Source: Persicaria tinctoria
Lineage: Eukaryota > Streptophyta > Magnoliopsida > Caryophyllales > Polygonaceae
DNA length: 64,000 nucleotides
Reading direction: 5' to 3'
Assembly: GCA_037127255.1 (NCBI GenBank)
Contig: JBANSL010000014.1
Span: 72,523,646-72,587,645, forward strand
Translations under genes and position numbers: made by a program
Shown: positions 1-12,603 of the stretch, piece after piece
How the letters are laid out: every line of letters starts with the position of its first letter
How positions within the stretch are numbered: the first letter of the stretch is position 1
The notes under the pieces: model-generated
What the model saw: only the letters and a program-made list of their open reading frames with translations
What the model was told of the DNA's origin: nothing
Database searches by the model: none

Positions 1-167
1 ACTTCATTGATTTAGAATGGGTTTAATAGAGTTGCTTGTTCTAAAAAAAAAAAACAAAAAAACGTGGAGTAGAGTTTGTGGAAGACGTGAAAACATCACA
101 CGTTAATAATACAAGGAATTCAATCCTTACATATAATTAAGTTGGTGGATATTGAGACGTGAATGAG
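1..167. other. AT-rich flank, nothing recognised
   Basis: AT-rich DNA with an A-rich run near 42-60. I see no coding potential, repeat terminus or RNA gene here. Confidence 0.6.
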
Positions 168-175
168 ACCAAAAG

Positions 176-937
176 CAGGGGCGGGTCTATGAACTTTTTC
201 GGGGTGGGCAGAATTTATATGGATAATTTTTATATTGCTTTTATTATAAATATTTATTAAAAAACATATGAAAAGAATATCTTAAATTTATAAGAAAAAT
301 TATAATTATTTAATTATAAAATATTAAATAAATTATAAGAATTTTAAAATAATGAAAAATGGATTGAGGGAAAAATAAATGAAAATATGTGCTTAGGCTA
401 ACTCCTATGGCATGGTGCAAATGCTCAAATATACACATTTTTGTTGCAAATTGTGCTCCAATGGTTACTTTTGAGTGTTTAAAATGTGCACATTTGCACA
501 TAAAGTGCTCAAATATAAGCACATCACCTCCCCATGTGCAAAAACTTTTTATCACTTTTCAATAAAGTAAAGTCATTTCTATTAGTTGTTTTTTATTGTT
601 TTCTTTTCCTTTTTAATTTAATCATATTTATTTAGAGATAGGTGTGTATAAAATGCACATTTAACCAATGTAGTAAAACATCAAAAAGTGATGTGCATTT
701 TTAATCACCTTGTGCAAATATGTACATTTGCACACTTAACCATTGGAGTTAGTCTTAGTGGGATTTGAATAAGGGTTGATTGAATTCGATTTAAAATGGG
801 GCGGACTTAACCACTAAGCCACTAAAGATACTTGTGTTTTACCTTTCAATTTTTTACATAACACGTATATTCTTGTATTTTTTTCGGGATCGGGGTGGGC
901 GATGGTCCAGTGTCGCCCACCCTTGGATCCGCCCATG
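176..937. mobile_element. hAT-like non-autonomous element
   Basis: The segment starts CAGGGGCGGGTC and ends in the imperfect inverse (GGATCCGCCCATG). It is flanked by the identical 8-bp duplication ACCAAAAG at 168-175 and 938-945. An 8-bp duplication and CAGGGGCGG-type ends are typical of hAT elements. No transposase is present: the small reading frames are AT-rich chance frames. A Tourist-type MITE is nested inside. The right-hand duplication directly abuts a TRIM LTR at 946. Confidence 0.75.
396..754. mobile_element. Tourist (PIF/Harbinger) MITE nested in hAT
   Basis: Terminal inverted repeats read GGCTAACTCCTATGG on the left and, inverted, GACTAACTCCAATGG on the right. They are flanked by TTA at 393-395 and 755-757, the usual PIF/Harbinger target duplication. 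The interior has repeated GTGCAAAT-type words and no coding capacity. Confidence 0.7.
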
Positions 938-945
938 ACCAAAAG

Positions 946-1124
946 TGTTCCACATCGAAAAGTTGAACATATAAAGTTCTAGTATATAAGTTGGTGAGCT
1001 ACTCCTTCTATTGCCAATTGGTTCTAGTATATAAAGTTTGTGTGCTAGGTTACTAGCGCATGTGCGCCCGTGCACACGACCCCCAGCCATCGGTCCGAGT
1101 CGGACTTTGATATGGTATCAGAGC
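946..1124 (+). mobile_element. TRIM-like LTR followed by primer-binding site
   Basis: The segment begins TGTTCCACATCGAAAAG, the usual start of a family of short plant LTRs. It ends just before TGGTATCAGAGCGG at 1113-1126, which matches the complement of the initiator-Met tRNA 3' end used as primer-binding site. The LTR body resembles the TRIM LTR at 45662-45830 (shared CTATTGCCAATTGGTT). No second LTR is seen downstream, so the copy is truncated. Confidence 0.6.
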
Positions 1125-2505
1125 GGTTAGCCTAACGGCCCATCTTTCGATCCTGATCTGAAATAGACCTACCTAAGTACCTAATTAAGCTAGGATGGAT
1201 AATGTTTTGATTCAGAGGCCAGCAGCTAGGACTCCTAAGAGGAATCTGTCAATCTGTCATATATAAAACTCGTTTATAACTAACCCATTTTTTATGAACC
1301 TTTTTTTAAAATGATAAACCTATACAGAGTATAAAATATATAATGTATCTTATATGCAGTACAAGGTTTAAAAAACAATTGCATAAACTTTAATTTTCAA
1401 ATCATTAAATTGAATTCTCTTTCTGAATTAAAGTATGTCATTTTATACTCTTATCAATTTTTAGAAAATTAACTGTTCGACCTATGGGTTGGATCTTCAA
1501 ATAACTCGCAACAAACTCAAAAAAACAAACGAGGAACATAAAAAAACGAACACACAAGACTTTGTTTACGCGGTACGGTTTGTCCACATCTGCGAAACCT
1601 CAGGAGGGGAGGTCTACCCAATCCACTAAGCATCCAAAGATTCAGAAACAGGTTACAAAGGTTTTAGATGCACTAACACAAAGACACGATTCTATCTAAA
1701 CAAGGACAAAGAAGATAAACGAGGAATAGAGTTAGAAATTGTCCGTGAATGACACCGAGAAATCTCTGGGGAGATTTCTCAACACAGAACCTTCCATTCA
1801 ACTTCTTCTTCGTCAGTCAAGCAGGTACTCCGGTAGCGTCAACCCAGAGAAGCACCCATGCAAAGAATCGCCGGCATCGGGAAGCTTCTTCAAGCTAAAC
1901 CCTAGTAGATTTCTCCCAAACCCTAACCCGGAGGCTCCTTGGCTTACCAGATAGGAAAGGAGCAAAGCTACAGTTCTCCTCAACGTCCATAAGAGGGGTT
2001 ATATAGGATTAGGGTTCCAACGGTCAAGTGAAGGGCAGAATGAGTTGAGCCGATCTCAAACCTTCTAACTCATACTTCCAACAATTCAAATAACCGAAAG
2101 AGACAAAACCACACTTAAGCATCAATACACAACCAAGCCTGACCTCATGAGTCAATGCTAGCCATTGAAGCCTAACATGATCAAGATATGGACCCAATGA
2201 ACTCGCTTTTCCTTGATTATGACAATGACTCGGTTATGATGAGCCACAAGTGAACCTGTCCTAATACTAGTGCATCATATAAAACCAAATAAACAAATGT
2301 TTCATGTTACAACATATTACAAGGAATCAAGGATTAAACAAAACATAACATTAACAAATACGGAGTATAGTATATCCTTTTATTATTATTATTATTTATA
2401 TTTTTGTTTACTTTCTAGTAAAACTTTAACATTGATAATTTTATATTAAAAAAATATCTGAAATAACAATTTTAATTGGGGTTTAATTTATTTTTAAAAT
2501 TGTAG
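1125..2505. other. Gene-free stretch, repeat-like
   Basis: No convincing gene is present. A short open frame at 1739-1954 has no family resemblance. A perfect 10-bp stem with a TGGG loop sits at 1757-1780. The 1480-2350 part has the look of an old LTR, but I cannot find its partner. If the peroxidase exon downstream is functional, this must be part of its intron, because no earlier peroxidase exon occurs in the window. Confidence 0.5.
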
Positions 2506-2912
2506 GTGCTCACACGTTAGGATTCTCCCACTGTGGGAAGTTCTCGAATAGGCTGTACAGCTTCCCGTCAAACAACAAGGTGGACCCCACGCTGAGCCCA
2601 CAGTACGCGAACCAGCTGAAGCAGATGTGCCCGAGAGTGGTGGACCCCAGGATTGCCATCAACATGGACCCCACCACCCCTAACACCTTCGACAACGCCT
2701 ACTACAAGAACCTTGTGAACAAGAAGGGCCTCTTCACTTCGGACCAGGACCTCTTCGACGACAAGCGCTCCAGGCCCATAGTTATGGACTGGGCCCAAAA
2801 CTCCCGTGATTTCAACCGGGCCTTCACCCTGGCCATGACCAAGTTGGGCCGGGTCGGTGTCAAGACCAGCCCAAACGGTAACATCCGAATCAAGTGCGAT
2901 GCCTTCAATTGA
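2506..2912 (+). CDS. Class III peroxidase, last exon only
   Basis: This is a secreted haem peroxidase that would oxidise phenolic substrates with H2O2 in the cell wall or vacuole. The exon follows a TTGTAG acceptor and opens with [10 protein letters not shown], the proximal-haem-histidine motif of the family. It continues without interruption through the conserved [11 protein letters not shown] and [10 protein letters not shown] blocks to a normal C-terminus (KCDAFN, TGA at 2910-2912). Exon length and phase fit the usual fourth exon. Codons are GC-rich compared with the surrounding DNA. The N-terminal exons with the distal histidine are not found in the 2.5 kb upstream. Either the preceding intron is long and the gene continues left of the window, or this is a truncated copy. 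I favour a partial gene and cannot decide on function. Confidence 0.85.
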
Positions 2913-3769
2913 TTTGGCGGGTCGGATCCTAATGTTATCACTTATCAAGCATCTTTTGATTTTTGTTTGATTAATTTATGGGCCTTAATAAGAAGGGTCG
3001 AGTGCCTCGAGTTTTAATGTCGGTACAATATGGGTTCGTATGAGACGGAGTTAATAAACTGACTAAAATTATAAACAGCGTAAAATTTATAAACTGTTGT
3101 AAAAGTAGTTAAAAATTTATGAAAAAAATATAAATTCCGTATGGGGCGAAAAACAGTTTATTTGTAAAAAGTGGAGTTTATTTGGTTTTTATTAGGGGTA
3201 TTGTGGTACTTTCAAACCAAATAAGATAAAAGAGAAGGGGTAAATTTGTAATTGTGGAAAAAGAAACTCCTAAATAAGCTGCTCCAACCGGCTTATATTT
3301 AAACAAAAATTTTTAACCGGCTTTTGACTTCTTTTGGCTCCCATACCCCAATTAAACCAGTTGAATTTTTAACAGTTACAAGTTACTTATTTTAACCGGT
3401 TTATTTGGGCAACCATACACAGCCTATGTGTTCGGTATATTCGTTGATTCGAAGTCAATAAGAAAATATTTGTTTTTTAATGGAGATATTTTGGTTGGTC
3501 CTAAAAAAAAAAGGGATTACGGGTTAAAATGCAAGTTACTATTTCATATGAAATACGTAGTTACTTGTGACATACGGAGTATTGAATATAGCCAAATATA
3601 TAGGTTGATGGCGCTAAGCCCATTCTAGCCTATATATACGGGCTACGAACTACAAGTCTTCAATGAGACTTTGGCTCTAAATCAATACATTTGTGCTATT
3701 ATAAGCATTAAGTACGTGTATGATAGGGAAATAATTCGAGATCAGACATACCTGATTCATGAGAAGCCG
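2913..3769. other. Intergenic; possible Harbinger-like terminus
   Basis: No gene is seen. At about 3395-3424 the sequence reads GGGCAACCATACACAGCC, which inverted resembles the GGCTGTGT-type terminus of PIF/Harbinger elements; a matching left end was not found. A TATA-like stretch followed by a short transcribed-leader-like segment (3630-3700) suggests an old LTR, without proof. Confidence 0.35.
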
Positions 3770-4250
3770 GTAAACTAACAAGACAAAAATATCGTTACAA
3801 AACAAAGACAAAAAAAAAAAACTAACATTCTAATGATTCATAATCGATTGAAAACAAATGAAAGAGAACTCATTTGTGGAGTTAGAGGCCAACACTTCAG
3901 CCGAAGACGCTAGTGAAGGACGAGCCAAACATTAGCATAGTAGCACTACTGAAAAGTAGGTATAACAGGGCACGACCCCCTGATGACGTGAAGACAAAAC
4001 TCCAAGTAAGCGTCTCCCGAACAATGGGCCGGAATTGTCGTGAAAATACAGCCACGACTCCGATCAGCCGAAACCCACTAAAAAACACAAACGAACGAAA
4101 TATCACACACCAAAGACATGCCAATGCTAAAACTTAAGTTCAAACTATCCCATAAACAATCGGTCAAGGAAACAAATCAGCACAAAGGTGGGGTTTGGAC
4201 GAGTAACTAGTGGCACAAAGATAAAATGGGTTAGATTAGTTTTATCATAA
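3770..4250. repeat. SSL array upstream repeat, copy 1
   Basis: About 470 bp that reappears diverged at 47545-48010 upstream of SSL3 (shared landmarks CCGAAGACGCTA and a common AAAGGTGGGGT block). It is part of the tandem duplication unit, not an independent gene: reading frames on both strands are short and not conserved between copies. Confidence 0.7.
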
Positions 4251-4886
4251 TTTATTTTAATTAATTCCATAAAGCTTGATGACCCAAGTGTAAATAAATT
4301 AAAATAAATTAGAAGGTTATTACAGTATTGACATTCTCACCTTGTCGTGCAAGGTTATAAATAAATTTAATTATTTTAAAAGACTCTTGTTTTGAAAAAT
4401 CTTTTCATAATTAAAATACTTTAGTCATATTTTAAATTAAATTCTTAGTTTTTTTTATATATAATGAATCTTTTCTAATTTAGTTTCTTGTAGGGGATAG
4501 GATAGAAAGAGAGATTAAACATACTATGACTCGTTTAGTTTAAATTTTGGAAAAGTAAAGGAAAAGAAAATGAATGTAATCTATTTATAGCTTAAAAAAA
4601 ATTTAATCATTACTCTATCATCTCAACTTTTCATACAAAATTAATTTTATTCCTCCTTATTTTAACCATTCATATAAATAAGGGAGAATCATATCTCTTA
4701 TACTTCTCTAATCATTACCTCTCCTATCTTATTTTTCATAAATTCTTTTTTAACAATTTTCTTTTATCTAGATATATTTTCTTATATCTAGATATATTTT
4801 CTTATATAAAAAATGATTTTCATTTTGTTTTCTTTGTATGCTTATACCAAACGAGCCATAAGTTTCGAAACACATGATATGGTATC

Positions 4887-4894
4887 TATAAATA
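4887..4894 (+). promoter_or_regulatory. TATA box of SSL1
   Basis: TATAAATA lies 57-64 bp upstream of the SSL1 ATG, inside a block (CTATAAATAGCTAGT) conserved at the same place in SSL2. The following leader up to the ATG is nearly identical in the three copies. Confidence 0.7.
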
Positions 4895-4950
4895 GCTAGT
4901 ACTTGCCAAAGCATTCAATTCATTAACAAAATTCTCCTGCAAGAAAAGAG

Positions 4951-7087
4951 ATGTGTACCAAAACCATACTCTCATTCTCTCTATTACTACTTCTCCATAT
5001 CCCAAATGCTCACCATGTCCTCTCTGTTCCCAGCTTGGCAACATCCGTCACCGTCCTAGATCGTCTCCCACTCCCCTCCAAAGCGTTTGGCCCCGATTCC
5101 ATCGCCTTTGATCCTTCCGGTGGTGGCCCTTACACCGGCGTCACCAATGGTAGGATCCTCAAGTGGTCCGGCAATTCCACCGGCTTCGTCCAATTTGCTT
5201 TGACTACTGCAAATTGGTAAGCCCTTACCCGCTTTTAGCTTTTCCATAATAGAATTGAGAATAGGCATCTCAACTTATTTTTTATACACATGTACACAAC
5301 TCTTATTGTGTATCATGTTAACAAATTTGAGCCACTGAATTAAGAAGATCAACGAATGAGAGTAAAATTAATTTCTGATTATTTGTTGGTGTTGAGAGAT
5401 AATTCGTTGGAATGAAATTATTCAGTGGTATCATTGGTTATAATAAAATTTATATTTTTACACTATTTGTACAGACGAATAATTATATAATTATAGACGA
5501 ATAATCATGTGAAAACAGATGAATAATCATGAGAAATTATACGAATAATTTCTGCATATATACACGTTTTCGACTCTGAATCTTCTGTCCTCGATTATGT
5601 CCCCTCTCACAAAAACAAATATTTTTTTTTATTTTAATTTTAATTTATTTCCTTACCACTAGGCATATTATATATTTATTTATTCATTTTAACATTCATT
5701 CTCAATTCTTAATCTCATAAATCATTTCTCAGGTCCCAACAACTATGTGATTCAAGGGATGAAAACAACTTACAAACATCATGTGGAAGGCCTTTAGGGA
5801 TAGAGTTTTACAACAAAACCGCAACGCTTTATATCGCGGATGCTTACTACAACCTTCAGTCTATTGGCCTAGACGGCGGAGTGACCACCACACTTGCTTC
5901 CTCGGCCGAGGGACTACCATTTAAGTTCCTAGATGCTATGGAAGTAGATCAAGATTCCGGTGTTGTATACTTCAGCGACGCTAGCACTCGATTTCGGTTA
6001 AAGTATGTATGAAATTGTGTATTTATAAGCGGGACGGATATTACCACCGCTAATTTTTACTATTTCCACCGCTAATCACCGCATAAGTATGCGGTGGTCT
6101 TAATCCACTTTTTCCCAGACCCACCACATATACATGCGGTGGATTCGTTAACCGTATACAAACCCACCGCATACTTATGCGGTGGGTTATGGCGACCGTA
6201 TACATGCGGCCAGTTTTTGGGCAATTGAAAACGGTTTGTAGAAGTGGTTCAAAACCGTCGCTATAACTCACCGCATATCTATGCGGTAGGTTATGGCGAC
6301 AATTTTTGACCGTTATGTCGACGGTTTTTACTGTTACGGCGACGATTCAAACCCACCGTATACCTATACGGTGGGTTATGTCGACGGTTTTGGATTGTTA
6401 CGTCGACGGTTTTAGACATGTATACTTCTCAACCCACCGCATAGGTATGCGTTGGGATCGTTGACTGTCATTAAATCCACCGCATACCTATGCAGTGATT
6501 AGCGGTGAAAATAGTAAAAATTAGCGGTGAATTTATCATCACCCATTCATAAGGCATTTTATTCAAAATTTTGGTAATAACTACAACTTTTTTTATTTGA
6601 ATACAGAGATTTGAATCTAGTGCTTCTAACTCACGACACGTCGGGGAGGTTTATGAAATATGATCCGACAACCAAACAAGTCACGGTACTACTTCGTCAC
6701 CTCGGAGGGCCAGCAGGAGCTGCCCTTAGTAAGGACGGGAGCTTCATCCTCGTGTCGGAGTTCTTAAACTTTCGTATACTAAGGTATTGGCTTAAAGGCC
6801 CTAAGGCGAACACCTCAGAAGTCTTTTACATATCACCGGGGGCACCCGATAACATAAAGAGGAATGCGGATGGGAACTTTTGGGTGGCGGTGTCAATCGG
6901 AACCATACAAGTGGCAATTCCATTAGGGATTTTGCTTGACCAAGATGGGCAAGTGTTGAGGGTTTTGAATTTCGCAACGGCTAATATGACTGCGTCGGTA
7001 AGCAACGTTCAAGAGTACAATGGGAAGTTGTACATTGGTTCTTTGAGTTTGGATTATATTGGCGTTACAAGAAACACAACGGGCTAA
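4951..7087 (+). CDS. Strictosidine-synthase-like protein, copy 1
   Basis: Three exons: 4951-5216, 5733-6002 and 6607-7087, all GT-AG, together 338 aa with no frame damage. The protein has an N-terminal signal peptide (hydrophobic SFSLLLLLH), then the six-bladed propeller fold of the STR family. Family marks include two cysteines around CGRPLGI and blocks such as GRFMKYDP, RYWLKGPKA and YNGKLYIGSL. Strictosidine synthase joins tryptamine and secologanin. Aligned by eye with Rauvolfia STR1, the catalytic Glu just before the QE-x-x-G-x-LYIG block is Ser here, so this is probably not a Pictet-Spengler enzyme but one of the broad SSL group of secretory or vacuolar proteins with poorly known substrates. 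It lacks four residues after the signal peptide that copies 2 and 3 keep. Intron 2 carries a MITE, and a Helitron sits 170 bp downstream of the stop. Confidence 0.9.
6030..6544. mobile_element. MULE-type MITE in SSL1 intron 2
   Basis: The 515-bp insert is absent from intron 2 of SSL2 and SSL3. It is flanked by a 9-bp duplication (ATTTATAAG at 6021-6029, ATTCATAAG at 6545-6553, one mismatch), as in Mutator-like elements. Inverted ends start with GGG and share the block CACCGCTAATTTTTACTATT. The interior is an array of short palindromes built on CCACCGCATA and its inverse, separated by TTATGGCGAC-like spacers. It has no coding capacity. Confidence 0.8.
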
Positions 7088-7578
7088 TTGTAGACAAAAT
7101 CTATAAAAATTAGAATAAATTGCAATCTTATGGAACATTGGACTAAAGTTTATATATATGAAGGTGTGATAATGTAATAAAATGAGTGATGTAAAATAAA
7201 GGTGTAATAATGTAACGATATGGGTATGGTTCTTACTTCAGTTACTCGTATTAGTACTAGTATCGGTACCCGCACGGTTGCGCGTTTGTTAATAAATTAT
7301 ATTTTATTATGTTAATTTATTTGAAATATTAGATAGAAGATTTATATAAATTTGTCAAATTCATCATATTTCTATATTTTAAAGATATTATTTGAATAGT
7401 AAAATCTTATTATCAATTAATCAAATATATATATATGTGGTATCTAAAACTATAATTAAATATTTAAGAGGCACGAAGCCTTTTTAAGATTTTAAAAATA
7501 TGTTATACCGAGTAATACATTAAAAAAACATTTGATAAGATTTGAAAACCAATTTCTGGTTAACATTATTTTTGAAGA

Positions 7579-10500
7579 CTAGTATTCGGTACCTGCCCGT
7601 TGTGCGGTTTCTTAATAAATAAAATAAGGTTTAATTGATATTTTTAAAAAATTTAAAGATTATAATAATTTGGTTGATATCTTTGGATCTTTTAATACCA
7701 ATAAACTAAATTAAGAGTATGTTTAGTTCGGATCAATATACAACATATTATATATATAAAGATAGATAGATAGAACAATCAACATGTTAAAAGACAACAC
7801 CATTTTAATCTAGAATATGACACGTATGCAAAAATAACACCATTTTAATCCAGAAAATGTCACGTATGCGAATCGCACCAGAGGCCGTTTCAGGGCTTTG
7901 TTTTAGTATATTAAAATGTGAAAAGTTTTTATTTTTTAACAGTTCACATTCCTTTTAAATATTCAGTCAGTTTGATATTATTCTATGCGGTTTAATTATT
8001 TTTTTAAAGCAATTTTAAAAATCGTTGTGCGGTTTCTTAATCAACGGGCGGTTTCTTAATAAATAAAATGATTTTTATTTTGAAATTAAAGGTTATAATA
8101 GTTTAGTTCAGATGAATATATAACATATTATATATATATATAGAACAATCAAACATATATATAATAAATACATACATTATGTTTTATTGAAATTACCACT
8201 TAAATTATAAAATTTAATTAATGGGACACATAAAATGACATGTAGATAAAATGAATTAGATTTATTCAAATAAGTTACAAAATCTTATGATAATATTAAT
8301 TCTTTTTCTTTTCTTCATCTCGTTTTATTTTAATCCAAAAGTATTATATTAATCAATTTTGTGGCATCGCTAAGCCATATATGATTTTTTATAAATAAAA
8401 TTATATATGTAAGTGTAAATTCTATCTTTAAGCGCAAATTTATATTAACTATTTAATATATGCATATGTTTTATGTGTTTTAAACATATGCACGTGTATT
8501 ATATTACACCAAAATTACATTAATTTCAAATCATATCTTCATCTTCTTCATTTTTTGATCTGAAGGATATATATCTATTTAGATCTTACTAAGACTGGCT
8601 TTAATTTATTTGTACAAAATTCATAAGCTTCTGGAAAGGTTCATAACTATCTTTTGTTCCAAATAAGGAGCTTCATCCATCGCAAAACAACATTAAAAAA
8701 ACAATGAATATTGTTTTTATTTAATTAATGAAAATTATTTAACCTATTATATCTTTCTATCAAATTATATTGTTATTTTCATAGAATAATTCAAGTATTA
8801 CTTTTGTATATAGATTATAGAATGAATAATTTAAATCACTCGTCTTTACCATTAAATATAACATTCAGTTTATAAATTTCTTATCAAATATTATATCTAA
8901 ACACATAAAATATTTTATCAACAGAAGCATGAATATATTTTATTAACTAATTCAAGTTGAAATTGATCACACAATGTTGGAAAAAAAAATCAAGCATAGC
9001 TTAATCAAATATAATAGATCATAGATCGATAATATATAGGTTAAATAATTAATAGATAGATTTCATCGCTGCTATCAAATCTACATGGTTGTTATAACTT
9101 ATATTTAAATTTAATTTATATTTTTACAATCTCTAACGTATTAATGAATGATATTTTTTTACCTATCCAACATACTAAAATATAGTTATTAATTGATGTG
9201 GCCCAGAAACATAATACCACTTTAATTCAAAAAATACCACCTAAGCAAAATAAAAAAATAAATATAATTCGCCATTGTAACAACTGAAAAAAAAATGATA
9301 AATATATGAATATAAAGCTATTTTAGGGACATATATATACACTATATAAATTAATAAATTGTTAAAACTATTATACCTTGATTGCAAATTGCAACTTTGC
9401 TAATGAATATTGAAAGTTGTTGTCGGCAAGTACTCCACGAATGAAGAGGCTAGTAGGATATGAAAGTTTCTTGCGGCAAGTAGGATATTGAAAGTTGTTT
9501 GGGAATACCTCATAGATAACCTCTGTATATATAGGAATTACAATATTCTATCTTACACGTTTAATATAATTATCTATTCAACATAAAATTTTATGAGATA
9601 TATATCCATACACACATATATATTTTATATATAATTATAGATAGATTTTCTACCTAATTTAGATATAAGGTTGAATGTTAATAATGAACCAGATATTAGA
9701 TAGATTCTTTATTTGAAAAAGATCGATAAATATATCCAATTTAATCTAAAAAGGATAAAACATAAGTTTTAACTAATCCCAACCACTTTAGGATTATATT
9801 GAATAGGTTAAATTGGATATATTTTTATTTTTATAAATATTAAACTTATATTTTATGTTTAATCCAATTTTTTTTTTCTATAATATTACACCAGATATGC
9901 TATGTTAATAATATTACGGAGTATATGAGTGTACAACTAATGAAGAAATTCGCCGGATCAGAATCGTTATACTCTCCACATTGAACTTGCATTAGCTTTG
10001 CCTTGGTCCTGCATTATCGAATGAATCATATATGGAACCAAACTTAGTTTTAAGAACGTAATTATCACTCATATATGAAACATTTATAAAAATAACTCAA
10101 GATAAAATAATAAGTTTTTGTAACCAATTAAGATATAATTTTTTTAGGTAAAATATTAATTATAAATAACTCATGTTAAAGTGATAGATTTTGTAACCTC
10201 TTAATATATAAATATTAATATCAAATATTTATAAAAATAATTGACGTGACAAAAAAAACCACTTTAATCCATAAAATGCCACGCAGGCAAAAATAATCCC
10301 GCTTTAATTCAGAAAATTCCGTGGCAGCGAGGTCGCTCCATTGGTCTCTGTTTTAGTATTTTATATAGATTTGAAAGCTACTTTCGGTGAAGATTTGAAA
10401 ATGGTACGTGTATGATTAGTTATTATTATATTTCAACAATAACTTATTATTATATTTGATTAGTTAGATTGGATATGTTTTCAACAACAATTGTAGTACG

Positions 10501-12140
10501 TATATGATATATTTATCTAATTAAAATATAAGGTTATATTAGATAGATTATTTTTTTACCTAACTATATTAATTTATTAATTGATGTGATACAAAAAGAT
10601 AATACCAATATAATCCAAAATATGACACGTAAGCAAAAATATCCTGTTTTAATCCAGAAAATTTAATGGACGTGAAATTGCACCAGAGGCCGTTTCAGAC
10701 CTCTGCATGAAAATATAACTAACAAAAATATTATAATATTTTATTATTTATATTATTAATATGAATCAAAACAATAATATTTTTGTTTGCTCCCATTAAT
10801 CTATGTGGTTAATATTTATATTAATTAAAAATGAATGTTTTGAGAATGTGAACATGTTTCAATTGTATTATCTTTAATCTAGAAAATGCCGGGTATGAAA
10901 AAATAATTCCGTTTTAATCTAGAAAATTCCACGTATGTGAATCGCACCAAAGTAATTTTAAAAGATAACTTTTCTATCTAATTAAGATATAAGGTTAAAT
11001 ATTTATACAAATATATTCAATTTATCCCAAGTAATGAGAAGGCGATAATTAGTTGATTGAAATTTATTCTAAACTAATTTTTTTTATTAATTTTGTCAAT
11101 TTGTTCCAAAATACCAAAAAGTTTCGTACGCTACTTCGTTTTAGAGTTCAAGTCTAATTGGATTAAAATCGCCCACCAACATGGAACTATGTTACATTCG
11201 ATACTAATCAACTGCTTAAATATATAACATGTATGTAGCAGGTTCTCATAATTTCATGTGATGCATGACAAATTGACAATGTAAATTTATTTTTTCATTT
11301 TTTTTACAAAACACAAACCTTATATACATTCGTCGTTACTACCGGAAAAAATGATAATTATATGAATATAAAGCTATTTTAGGGATATATATACCTCTTG
11401 AAGCGACAAATCTACATATGATGAATAAAGCTATTTTAAAGACGTTATTTTATGAATATAAAGCTATTGCATACACATAGTAGGATCTACATATGATGAA
11501 TAAAGTCAAAAGTAAACCTCTTAACTTGAAGCGGAAAATCTTGATTTGCAACTATCTAAAGTTTTTGAACCGACTAATGATATTGAAGGTTTCGTGTTTG
11601 GTGATGACTCGTAGATTAGACTATATATAGGAAATATAAAATTCTATCTTAAACCAATAAGTAATTATCTATTCAATATAAAACCTTATGAGATATATAT
11701 CTATACAAATATATTCAATTTCATCTAAAAATGATAAAATTTTCAACTATGTAAGATATAAGGTTGAATATTTATACAAATATATTCAATTTCATCTAAA
11801 AAGGATAAATTTTCTAACTAATTAAAATATAAGGTTGAATATTTATACAAATATATTCAATTTCATCTAAAAAGATAGAATATTTGACAAAAATTTAATT
11901 TAACAAATATATTCAAATTACGATGATATATAGCGTAAATTTACATCTCATCATATATGATACATAGCGTAAATTTATATTACCTTATTTGATATATTTT
12001 AATTAATTAATATAACAATACTACATTAAAATACTATGCCAAAAATGATCCACTTCCCGTGCTTATAAACTAATTGGAAGAAAAAATTGGTAAAAAACTT
12101 GGATCCTTTTTTTAGAGGGAATTAAACTATATGACCCTTG
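7579..12140. repeat. Nested Helitron fragments, no genes
   Basis: AT-rich, gene-free DNA made of repeated Helitron termini. A 3'-type end (ACTAGTATTCGGTACCTGCC) starts at about 7577. Segments resembling the 5' terminus, with the words AATCCAGAAAATGCCAC and GCACCAGAGGCCGTTTCAG, recur near 7800-7905, 9200-9245, 10250-10369, 10580-10705 and 10870-10950. The block 10430-10700 is homologous to 20250-21173, which fits fragments of one family inserted into each other. Confidence 0.6.
11690..11880. repeat. Three-unit AT-rich tandem repeat
   Basis: About 65-70-bp units, each containing ATACAAATATATTCAATTTC followed by an AAGATATAAGGTTGAATATT-like segment, repeat three times with small changes. Confidence 0.65.
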
Positions 12141-12239
12141 CCCCGAAATGGTTTGCTAGCCTAACCCCCTATCCACAACATTTGCAAAGGTTACAACCCC
12201 CCCCCACCAAAAAATGGCATATTTGCCGGTTGGATTTAA

Positions 12240-12603
12240 TCGGGACAGAGGAGAGAGAAGGTAAAAGGAGGAGAGAGAGGAAGCGGGGTGGAGAGAGAGA
12301 GGCAAATGGAAGTTATTGTGGAGAGAGAGAGTGGAAGTGGGGGAAGTTATTGTGGAGAGAGAGAGTGGATGAGTGAGAGAGGAAGCTGTTTCAATTGAAA
12401 ACTGACGACCCCCAACTGCCTCTCACGGCTTACAAAAGAGGAAGAGAGAGAGAGGGCAATAGTTCCACATGCAAGTCTGAGGAAAACAAGAAGAGAAGGA
12501 AGAAGAAGAGGAAGGAGACGACAGAGCGCGAGAGGAAAAGAAGAAGCAAAGGCGAGGAAGAGGACGACAGTGCAGAAGAGGAGACGAAGACGCCGAGTTT
12601 GAA
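12240..12603 (+). promoter_or_regulatory. Purine-rich leader of the Ulp1-like gene
   Basis: GAGAGA- and GAAGAAG-rich sequence ends in TTTGAA followed by a GTAAGT donor at 12604. With an acceptor CTGTGCAG ending at 13261 it would form a non-coding first exon and a leader intron. A Lys/Arg/Glu-rich open frame at 12395-12607 is better read as a by-product of this composition than as protein. Confidence 0.4.

Noticed and set aside
1739..1954. Short open frame on the + strand
   Set aside because: No start context, domain or conserved neighbour; the region looks like an old repeat.
2510..2948. Open frames antisense to the peroxidase exon
   Set aside because: They mirror a GC-rich conserved coding exon and have no family resemblance of their own.
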